Of a stretch of DNA of 5,200 nucleotides, positions 1 through 5,200 are shown in pieces. Location of the stretch: contig JABJES010000113.1 of assembly GCA_018663165.1 (NCBI GenBank), positions 1 to 5,200 of the forward strand, in the 5' to 3' direction. Every line of letters starts with the position of its first letter. The stretch's first letter is position 1. Below the pieces are notes generated by a model. The model saw only the letters and a list, made by a program, of their open reading frames with translations, did not search any database and was not told where the DNA came from. Position numbers and translations under genes: made by a program. The DNA is from Rhodospirillaceae bacterium. GTDB taxonomy: Bacteria > Pseudomonadota > Alphaproteobacteria > UBA11136.

Positions 1-1
1 G

Positions 2-739
2 GCCTTGTCCGCGGCAAACCCTGAATCGCGCAGTCCGGCGGATATTTCCTCTGCAATTGAATTCTTGGAGAAGCTTTTCGAGGTGCGGCATTCGGCCAAT
101 GCAAAGAGCCTCGTCTCTGCCTCGGAGTGCTGTTTAAGTGGCGCGTCCCTATGTGAGCAGATCGACCAACGACGGCAGCGGATCGATGAAATAGCGGAAA
201 GCCACCCCGCTCTGAAGGGTTTTCTTGTTGGCTCGTTTGATCCTCTGTTGATAAACCTTGTTGATCGGGCGAGAGCCTTATATGAAAAGCACAGCCTTTC
301 CTTTGAGAATGAAATTTCCTTATGCAGCAGGGCGCTCTCCCCTTCCGATTATGGCTTTCATAATGTCATGCGGCGGACCGACGGGCGCCTTGTCTTTCTT
401 GACTTCGAATATTTTGGCTGGGATGACCCTGTGAAACTAACTTCTGATTTTTTGTGGCACCCCGGCCATGTTCTGAGTTTATCCGAACGTGAGCAATTCG
501 AGTCTGCGATGAAAAAGCTTTATCAGGCGGATTCAGGCTTCCAGCAACGCCTGTCGGCCCTTTATCCTCTTTATGGCCTGCGCTGGTGCCTCATTCTTTT
601 GAACGAGTTCCTGCCCGAAAGATGGTTTCGCCGGGTGTATTCCGGTTCAAAAAAAGACATGGAATCTGCCCAGGCCGCGCAATTGGAAAAGGCAGAGCGG
701 TTGTTGACGGTTGTTGATCAGGAGTGTGCCCGCGCATGA
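2..739 (+). CDS. APH-fold phosphotransferase, C-terminal part (5' end outside window)
   Basis: This is the C-terminal 245 codons of a kinase of the aminoglycoside/choline phosphotransferase fold. The frame is open to the left edge. A TTG at 5-7 could serve as a start, but no N-lobe (Gly-rich loop, ATP-binding Lys) precedes the helical region, so the gene almost certainly begins upstream. The catalytic loop is SPSDYGFHN: its Asp (347-349) would be the catalytic base and its Asn (362-364) a metal ligand. The usual His of the HxD motif is replaced by Ser. The DFEYFGWDDP segment starting at 401 supplies the DFG-like Mg-binding Asp. The Cys-containing SASEC segment near 116-130 and the Trp-rich C-terminus (near 580-620) lie in the helical lobe. 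Its stop overlaps the next start (ATGA), so it is translationally linked to the transketolase genes. It probably phosphorylates a sugar or sugar-like small molecule; this is inferred from fold and neighbours. Antibiotic resistance is not implied. Confidence 0.82.
   Translation, partial: ALSAANPESRSPADISSAIEFLEKLFEVRHSANAKSLVSASECCLSGASLCEQIDQRRQRIDEIAESHPALKGFLVGSFDPLLINLVDRARALYEKHSLSFENEISLCSRALSPSDYGFHNVMRRTDGRLVFLDFEYFGWDDPVKLTSDFLWHPGHVLSLSEREQFESAMKKLYQADSGFQQRLSALYPLYGLRWCLILLNEFLPERWFRRVYSGSKKDMESAQAAQLEKAERLLTVVDQECARA
720..724 (+). promoter_or_regulatory. Ribosome binding site for the transketolase N-subunit
   Basis: AGGAG lies inside the 3' end of the upstream phosphotransferase gene, 11 bases before the ATG at 736. 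It decides the start: the in-frame GTG at 724 overlaps this motif and has no purine-rich site of its own, so ATG 736 is preferred. Confidence 0.6.
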
Positions 740-1581
740 GTAATGCCCCTAAATCCACCACGCTCCCCGTTAAGGGTAGGCTCGACGAGCGTTCTCGCCA
801 TTTGAGAAACATGGTAATCGATGCCCTTGAAGGGGGCGCACGAGGCCATCCGGGCGCCGCCCTCTCCCTCATCGAAATTCTGCGTGTGCTGTATGATGAT
901 GTGTTGCGCTTTCGCAGTGATGAGCCGGATTGGCCGGAGAGAGATCGCCTGATCCTCAGCAAGGGCCACGGCTGTCTGGCTCTTTATGCCATGCTTGCCG
1001 ACAAGGGCTATATTCCGGCTGAGGAGCTAAATCGCCAGTCCCGACCAGGGGCAATGCTCGGAGGGCACCCGGAAGACCATATTCCCGGCGTCGAAGCTTC
1101 GACGGGGTCGTTGGGGCATGGCCTGGCGATTGGAAATGGCCTTGCCCTTGCCGCGCGGATGCAAAAGCGCGACAGCCGTGTTTTCGTGATTATGGGAGAC
1201 GGTGAAATCAATGAGGGCTCCGTATGGGAGGCCGCCATGTGTGCCGCTAAACACGGGCTGGAAAATCTCGTTGCTATCATCGACCGGAACAAGCTCCAGT
1301 CCTATGGGCCAACGGCTGAGGTTCTTGATATAGAGCCTCTTGCCGATAAATGGCGCAGCTTTGGCTTTGCCGTCGGGGAGGCGGATGGCCATGATGTCGC
1401 TGCTCTGCGGGATGTTTTTCGCATGACGCCGATAGAGCCGGGGCGGCCGAGCGTCATCATATGCCACACGGTTAAGGGAAGAGGCGTTTCCATGGCGGAG
1501 CATAATCCAGAATGGCACCATAAATCTTATCTCAGTGATGCAGAAATCGCCGAGATACGTAAATCCATAGGCGAATCCTGA
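736..1581 (+). CDS. Transketolase, N-terminal (ThDP-binding) subunit
   Basis: This 281-residue protein is the first half of a split transketolase. The family transfers a two-carbon ketol unit from a ketose to an aldose using thiamine diphosphate and Mg2+; the protein is cytoplasmic. The N-terminal helix holds the GHPG motif (His38), followed by SKGHG (His78), GGHPE (His111) and TGSLGHG (His128). The ThDP/Mg motif is GDGEINEG starting at Gly154, with Asp155 and, 28 residues after the GDG, Asn185 (in IIDRNK) as metal ligands; this spacing is the same as in full-length transketolases. VKGRG near the C-terminus is also typical. The length fits separate N-subunits, which are about 270-285 residues. 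ATG 736 was chosen because of AGGAG at 720-724 and the 4-base ATGA overlap with the phosphotransferase; an in-frame GTG at 724 would add four residues. Its partner follows directly with a one-base overlap. The setting among sugar-modifying genes suggests a dedicated biosynthetic role rather than the housekeeping pentose phosphate pathway. Confidence 0.93.
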   Translation: MSNAPKSTTLPVKGRLDERSRHLRNMVIDALEGGARGHPGAALSLIEILRVLYDDVLRFRSDEPDWPERDRLILSKGHGCLALYAMLADKGYIPAEELNRQSRPGAMLGGHPEDHIPGVEASTGSLGHGLAIGNGLALAARMQKRDSRVFVIMGDGEINEGSVWEAAMCAAKHGLENLVAIIDRNKLQSYGPTAEVLDIEPLADKWRSFGFAVGEADGHDVAALRDVFRMTPIEPGRPSVIICHTVKGRGVSMAEHNPEWHHKSYLSDAEIAEIRKSIGES

Positions 1582-2546
1582 TGCGTGCGACCTGTATCGA
1601 TATGGTGCATGAACTGGCTCGCAGAGACCCGAGGGTCATCTATATCGGATCGGATCTCGGGGCCGGCACTCTGTCCGCCATGAAAGAGGAAATGCCCGAA
1701 AGATTTTTCATGGAGGGGGTAGCCGAGGCCAACATGATCGGCATGGCCGCCGGCCTGGCAATGGACGGTTATATTCCTTTTGTCCACACTATCAGTACTT
1801 TCATTACCCGTCGCGCCCTTGAGCAAGTCGCTATCGATCTCTGCCTTCACAAGTTGCCGGTGCGGATCATCGGCAACGGTGGGGGCTTGGTTTATGCTCC
1901 CTTGGGCCCGACGCACATGGCCGTTGAGGATATTGCCGTCATGCGCAGCCTTCCCGACATGACCGTGATTGCGCCAATGGATGCCGAAGAAATGCGTCGG
2001 CTAATGCCCCATACCCTTGAATGGCCGGGGCCTGTATATATCCGTCTGGCGAAGGGAAAAGATGAGGTGGTTCCCCATAATGAAGGCGCCTCCAAGATCG
2101 GCGAGGCCGTGCTTGTTCGTCCCGCCGGAGACGTTTTATTTGTGACGACGGGGGTCATGACTCAGCGGGCCCTTGCCGCGGCAGAGGCGCTTTCCTCTTC
2201 AGGCATATCGTGCGGCGTTTTGCATATGCACACGTTGAAACCGATGGACGGGCAGCGGTTAATGGCGCTGGCCGATGGAAAGCGGCTTGTGGTTACGGTT
2301 GAAGAGCACACCCTTATTGGCGGCCTCGGCAGTTCTGTTGCTGAATATTTTGTAGACCATGCGGGTGAAATGACTATTCCGAGGCTGCTCCGGCTTGGCT
2401 TGCCCGACAAATTCCTGAGCGGTTACGGATCACAGAATTATCTTCTGGAGCAGTGCGGGCTTGATCCGGAAGGCATCGAAAGCCGCGTCCGTGCTGTGTT
2501 GGGAGAAGAAAAGACATCCTCTTCCGCTGCCCGCCCGAAGATATGA
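1581..2546 (+). CDS. Transketolase, C-terminal subunit
   Basis: This 321-residue protein is the second half of the split transketolase. It combines the pyrimidine-binding domain and the C-terminal transketolase domain, and should form the active site together with the preceding subunit. The segment EGVAEANMIG contains Glu49, which fits the conserved Glu that activates the ThDP aminopyrimidine. FITRRALEQV and a GPTH...EDIAVMRSLPDM stretch (about residues 109-130) are typical of the family. The C-terminal domain starts near residue 180 and has TGVMTQ, HMHTLKPMD, VEEH and GGLGS motifs. The ATG at 1581 shares its A with the upstream TGA (TGATG). There is no strong Shine-Dalgarno motif (only AGG at 1569-1571), so translation is probably coupled, as expected for a 1:1 complex. 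The last dozen or so residues (EEKTSSSAARPKI) are polar and look like a non-conserved tail. The E1 beta subunit of 2-oxoacid dehydrogenases shares this fold, but the N-subunit beside it is transketolase-like, so that alternative is unlikely. Confidence 0.92.
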   Translation: MRATCIDMVHELARRDPRVIYIGSDLGAGTLSAMKEEMPERFFMEGVAEANMIGMAAGLAMDGYIPFVHTISTFITRRALEQVAIDLCLHKLPVRIIGNGGGLVYAPLGPTHMAVEDIAVMRSLPDMTVIAPMDAEEMRRLMPHTLEWPGPVYIRLAKGKDEVVPHNEGASKIGEAVLVRPAGDVLFVTTGVMTQRALAAAEALSSSGISCGVLHMHTLKPMDGQRLMALADGKRLVVTVEEHTLIGGLGSSVAEYFVDHAGEMTIPRLLRLGLPDKFLSGYGSQNYLLEQCGLDPEGIESRVRAVLGEEKTSSSAARPKI

Positions 2547-2589
2547 CCCTCAGCGCCCGATTTTTTTCATCAAGTGCGGCTCATTCCCT

Positions 2590-3720
2590 ATGACAGAAGT
2601 AGATACAGATATGCGTAAAGAAAGCGCCATCAAATTTGTTGATCTGGCGGCTCAATTTGAGGGCCACAGAGACGAAATTATGCAATGCGTAGAGCGAGTG
2701 TTTGTCTCCGGCAAGTTTGTCGGAGGTGAAGAAGTTGATCTCTTTGAGAAAGAGGTTGCGGATTACTGCGGCGTTTCTCATGCGGTGGCGCTGAATTCTG
2801 GAACGGACGCCTTGATGTTGGGAATGTCGGTTCTGGGTATCGGGCCGGGCGATGAAGTTATTACTCCGCCAAACTCCTTTATTGCATCGACGGCGGCCAT
2901 AGCGCGACTCGGTGCGACCCCGATTTTTGCCGATGTTCGGGATGATATGAATATCGACCCAGATAAATTTGCGGCGGCCATATCTCCGCGTACGAAAGCT
3001 GTCATGCCGGTTCATCTTACTGGCCGGATCGCAGATATGGATCCGATCCTGGAAATTGCCCAAAAAAACAATCTTATTGTTGTCGAGGACGCTTCTCAGG
3101 CATTCGGCTCTTTGTACAAGGAAAAAATCGCCGGGTCGTTCGGGCATATGGGGTGCTTTTCCGCCCATCCGCTCAAGAACCTGAATGCCGCTGGTGACGC
3201 CGGATTTCTACTTACGGACGATGCCGAGGTGGCTGAAAAAATGGCGTCTCTTCGCAATCACGGTATCGTCGGAAAAGGGCGCTCTGAAATATTCGGTGTT
3301 GTAAGCCGCATGGACACCATTCAGGCGGCATTGCTGCGTCTTAAACTCAAATTGCTTCCCGAGGTTATTCGCCGTCGTCGGGATAATGCTAAAATTTACA
3401 GGGAATTGCTGGACGACGTGCATATATATGTACCGCCTGAGAAACCTTATGAATTTAATACCTATCACACGATGGTGATCCGGGTCGAAAGAAGGGATCA
3501 GCTTCGCCGGGCGTTATCTGAAAAAAACATTGGATCGGCTATTCACTATGAAACCCCGATCCATCTTCAGCCAGCGGCGGTTAGCCTTGGATACAAGGCG
3601 GGAGATTTTCCAATTACGGAGCAACAAGCCGGGAATATCCTTTCAATTCCGGTTCATCAAGATCTGATGCCGGGAGACATTGAGCGGGTTGTCGAAACGA
3701 TTAACGGTTTCTACGGGTAA
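2590..3720 (+). CDS. DegT/DnrJ/EryC1/StrS-family sugar aminotransferase
   Basis: This 376-residue, fold-type I PLP-dependent aminotransferase belongs to the family that transaminates keto sugars, usually nucleotide-linked, with glutamate or glutamine as donor. Family features appear in order: FVDLAAQF near the N-terminus; NSGTDAL (residues 69-75) for phosphate binding; GDEVITPPNSFIAS; PVHLTGR; EDASQAFGS with Asp167 expected to contact the pyridine nitrogen; and SAHPLKNL with Lys196 as the Schiff-base lysine. SRMDTIQAA and a C-terminal IHYETPIHLQPA segment complete the pattern. Because the catalytic Lys is present, this is a transaminase rather than a Lys-to-His dehydratase of the ColD type. 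The frame is open upstream into the transketolase gene (TTG at 2461), but that extension has no family similarity. ATG 2590 and ATG 2611 are both plausible starts; neither has a strong ribosome binding site (weak AGAAG at 2595-2599 for 2611). The gap from the previous gene is 43 bases. Regiochemistry and substrate cannot be read from the sequence. Confidence 0.94.
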   Translation: MTEVDTDMRKESAIKFVDLAAQFEGHRDEIMQCVERVFVSGKFVGGEEVDLFEKEVADYCGVSHAVALNSGTDALMLGMSVLGIGPGDEVITPPNSFIASTAAIARLGATPIFADVRDDMNIDPDKFAAAISPRTKAVMPVHLTGRIADMDPILEIAQKNNLIVVEDASQAFGSLYKEKIAGSFGHMGCFSAHPLKNLNAAGDAGFLLTDDAEVAEKMASLRNHGIVGKGRSEIFGVVSRMDTIQAALLRLKLKLLPEVIRRRRDNAKIYRELLDDVHIYVPPEKPYEFNTYHTMVIRVERRDQLRRALSEKNIGSAIHYETPIHLQPAAVSLGYKAGDFPITEQQAGNILSIPVHQDLMPGDIERVVETINGFYG

Positions 3721-3724
3721 TCTA

Positions 3725-3745
3725 TGTCTTTCATGGAAAGAGACA
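3725..3745 (+). other. Small imperfect hairpin between aminotransferase and radical SAM genes
   Basis: TGTCTTTC (3725-3732) can pair with GAAA (3736-3739) and GACA (3742-3745), leaving a two-base bulge and a three-base loop. A further TCTA (3721-3724) / TAGA (3751-3754) complement flanks it. No T-run follows, so it is not an intrinsic terminator. It might be a weak RNA processing or spacing element, or chance. Confidence 0.25.
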
Positions 3746-3752
3746 GGAAATA

Positions 3753-3756
3753 GAGG
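3753..3756 (+). promoter_or_regulatory. Ribosome binding site for the radical SAM gene
   Basis: GAGG, in an A/G-rich stretch, sits five bases before GTG 3762. It supports the GTG start in the absence of a nearby in-frame ATG. A second AGGA lies at 3745-3748 but is farther away. Confidence 0.5.
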
Positions 3757-3761
3757 AAAAA

Positions 3762-4826
3762 GTGACGAAGTTATACAGCAGCTTGAAGCCATTTCGTTTT
3801 CCGGGCCACCTTGAGGCCATCCGGGAAAGGCGATTGTTGGCGCCGGTTAACATCCGGATTAAACCGATGAATCACTGTAACCACGACTGTTGGTATTGCG
3901 CCTATCGGGTCAGCAACCTCCAGCTTGGAGAGGATATGGACGTTAAGGACCAGATCCCTCGAGACAAGATGTTCGAGATTGTCGATGACATCGTTGATAT
4001 GGGTGTTAAGGCCGTAACATTTTCCGGTGGTGGCGAGCCGTTGCTTTACAAGCCCCTGCCGGAAGTTATCGAGGCCCTGGCAAAAGGCGGGGTAAAGATC
4101 GGCAGCCTGACCAACGGCTCGAACCTCAAGGGCAAGGTTGCCGATGCGTTTGCCAAGCACGCCACCTGGGTGCGTGTGTCCATGGAAGGCTGGGACGGCC
4201 CAAGTTACGCCAAGGCTCGGCGGATCGGTGAGGACGCTTTCGACAAGCTGATCATCAACATGCGCGATTTCATTGCGCGGCAATCAAAATGTGTGCTCGG
4301 TGTCAGTCTGATCATCGGCGAGGATAACCATACTCATGTCTCCGATATTTGTGCGCTGCTCAAGGACGTGGGGGTCAATCACGTGAAGCTGGTTGGGGCC
4401 ATTACAAGCAACGATGGCGCAGAGTTTAATGATTACCATCGCAAGCTCAAACCAAGAATTGATGAAGAAATCGAATTGGCCAAGGCGCTGGCGACAGAGG
4501 GTTTCGCTATTCTTGATCATTATCACGAAATGGAAGAGCGCTTCGACCGCCCCTATACTATTTGTCCAAACATACAGTTTAATCCCGTCATCGGGGGCGA
4601 CTGTGTGGTTTATACTTGTCATGACAAAGCGTTCACTAAGGATGGAACCCTGGGGTCGATCAAGGATAGGTCGTTCAAGGATTTCTGGTTTTCGGAAGAA
4701 AACCGGGAGCGGGTATACGCAATAAACCCTCAGATCCATTGTCCGCACCACTGCGCTGATCATGCGAAGATTCTGGGTATGATGGATTATCTGGCCATCG
4801 ATCCGGAACACGGTCAGTTCGTGTAA
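3762..4826 (+). CDS. Radical SAM enzyme with SPASM/twitch-like C-terminal Cys cluster
   Basis: This 354-residue protein begins with GTG. It carries the canonical [4Fe-4S]/SAM motif CNHDCWYC (Cys39, Cys43, Cys46; CX3CX2C) after a short N-terminal leader, and FSGGGEP (residues 87-93), the GGE motif that contacts SAM. The TIM-barrel-like core extends to about residue 250. The C-terminal region holds Cys268, Cys281, Cys286, Cys327 and Cys331, in the contexts TICPN, GGDC, YTCHD and HCPHHC. This fits a shortened SPASM or twitch domain holding one auxiliary Fe-S cluster, as in radical SAM enzymes that oxidise peptides or sugars/cyclitols (the BtrN and AprD4 type). There is no N-terminal cobalamin-binding domain, so a B12-dependent C-methyltransferase is unlikely. 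With a sugar aminotransferase before it and a methyltransferase after it, the likely substrate is a sugar or sugar nucleotide, with oxidation, epimerisation or dehydration as candidate reactions. That substrate is inference; a peptide-modifying role is less likely because no precursor peptide is visible. Confidence 0.9.
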   Translation: MTKLYSSLKPFRFPGHLEAIRERRLLAPVNIRIKPMNHCNHDCWYCAYRVSNLQLGEDMDVKDQIPRDKMFEIVDDIVDMGVKAVTFSGGGEPLLYKPLPEVIEALAKGGVKIGSLTNGSNLKGKVADAFAKHATWVRVSMEGWDGPSYAKARRIGEDAFDKLIINMRDFIARQSKCVLGVSLIIGEDNHTHVSDICALLKDVGVNHVKLVGAITSNDGAEFNDYHRKLKPRIDEEIELAKALATEGFAILDHYHEMEERFDRPYTICPNIQFNPVIGGDCVVYTCHDKAFTKDGTLGSIKDRSFKDFWFSEENRERVYAINPQIHCPHHCADHAKILGMMDYLAIDPEHGQFV

Positions 4827-4839
4827 CTTCTCGTTTGTG

Positions 4840-5200
4840 ATGGCCTTGAAACAGATAGATTTTATCCAGCAGCTTCATTCCGGTACGAAACGGGATTATC
4901 TCGCTCGTGTCATGGAAGCAGACAAGGCGGAATGCGCTGAGATTGCGAAGAAATGGGGGCGCGATTATTGGGATGGGGATCGTAAATACGGTTATGGCGG
5001 CTATAGCTATGATGGCCGGTGGCGCCCGATCGCTGAAAAGATGGCAGCCCATTACGGATTAAAGGCGGGTGATCGCATTCTCGATATAGGGTGCGGAAAG
5101 GGGTTTCTGCTTTATGAATTTACCCAAGCCATGCCGGGGGTGGAAATTGCCGGAATTGATATATCCGAATATGCAATTGAAAACGCTAAGGAAGAATCCC
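4840..5200 (+). CDS. Class I SAM-dependent methyltransferase, N-terminal part (3' end outside window)
   Basis: An open frame starting at ATG 4840 runs off the window after 120 codons. The first ~75 residues form a lead-in with KRDYLARV (17-24), DYWDGDRKYGYGGY (42-55) and DGRWRP (58-63). Then comes the Rossmann-fold SAM-binding motif I, ILDIGCGKG (80-88), and the acidic end of the second strand, GIDIS (105-109), whose Asp107 would bind the SAM ribose. These identify a class I methyltransferase. The aromatic/Gly-rich lead-in before motif I resembles a methyltransferase type that I recall from polysaccharide gene clusters. It begins 13 bases after the radical SAM stop, so it belongs to the same operon. 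No clear ribosome binding site is seen, and a GTG at 4837, directly before the ATG, is an alternative start. The acceptor (O-, N- or C-methylation of a sugar, or another small molecule) cannot be told from this fragment. Confidence 0.87.
   Translation, partial: MALKQIDFIQQLHSGTKRDYLARVMEADKAECAEIAKKWGRDYWDGDRKYGYGGYSYDGRWRPIAEKMAAHYGLKAGDRILDIGCGKGFLLYEFTQAMPGVEIAGIDISEYAIENAKEES

Noticed and set aside
5..739. Complete 244-residue protein starting at TTG 5
   Set aside because: The kinase N-lobe is absent and the frame is open to the window edge, so the gene is most simply a longer one cut by the window.
2..739. Aminoglycoside resistance gene
   Set aside because: The fold matches, but the catalytic loop differs and the neighbours are sugar-biosynthesis genes; nothing points to resistance.
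2525..2567. Possible intrinsic terminator (CGCTG/CAGCG followed by TTTTTTT)
   Set aside because: The stem is only 5 bp with a 21-base loop that spans the stop codon, and six bases separate it from the T-run; it is too weak to call.
2461..2589. N-terminal extension of the aminotransferase from TTG 2461
   Set aside because: It overlaps the well-supported end of the transketolase C-subunit in another frame and carries no family motif; the family normally begins shortly before FVDL.
2581..3168. Long antisense open frame (195 codons) opposite the aminotransferase
   Set aside because: The + strand gene has full family motifs; the antisense product shows no recognisable domain and reads as a codon-bias shadow.
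3771..4811. Two antisense open frames of about 170-175 codons opposite the radical SAM gene
   Set aside because: They lie wholly inside a clearly coding gene and show no recognisable domain.
3762..4826. RiPP maturase (peptide-modifying SPASM enzyme)
   Set aside because: No short precursor-peptide gene or peptide-recognition (RRE-like) region is seen nearby; the context is sugar enzymes.

Overview
The window is one densely packed, single-direction (+ strand) run of six genes. The first and last are cut by the window edges. The longest gap between genes is 43 bases, and two of the junctions are overlapping stop/start codons, so this looks like the interior of an operon. GC content is moderate to fairly high by eye, GC-rich third positions are common, and TTG/GTG-type starts are possible. 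This suits a proteobacterium; an alphaproteobacterium (Rhodospirillales-like) is my best guess, but nothing here proves the taxon. There are no RNA genes, insertion sequences, CRISPR arrays or clear intrinsic terminators.

Layout: (1) 2-739, the C-terminal part of an APH-fold phosphotransferase with an unusual catalytic loop (SPSDYGFHN); (2) 736-1581, transketolase N-terminal (thiamine diphosphate-binding) subunit; (3) 1581-2546, transketolase C-terminal subunit carrying the catalytic Glu; (4) 2590-3720, a DegT/DnrJ/EryC1/StrS-family PLP-dependent sugar aminotransferase; (5) 3762-4826, a radical SAM enzyme with CX3CX2C and a Cys-rich SPASM/twitch-like C-terminus; (6) 4840-5200, the N-terminal 120 codons of a class I SAM-dependent methyltransferase, running off the end.

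Interpretation: a kinase-like protein, a two-subunit transketolase, a sugar aminotransferase, a radical SAM enzyme and a methyltransferase in one operon look like part of a pathway making an unusual amino- and/or carbon-modified sugar. The product would most likely go to a surface polysaccharide (O-antigen, capsule) or possibly a secreted natural product. A split transketolase here, rather than with central-metabolism genes, suggests two-carbon transfer to or from a dedicated sugar intermediate. No glycosyltransferase, nucleotidyltransferase, flippase or polymerase lies in the window, so the final product and its destination are inference. I see no defence system or mobile element. The most interesting aspect is the enzyme combination and the unknown substrate of the radical SAM protein.
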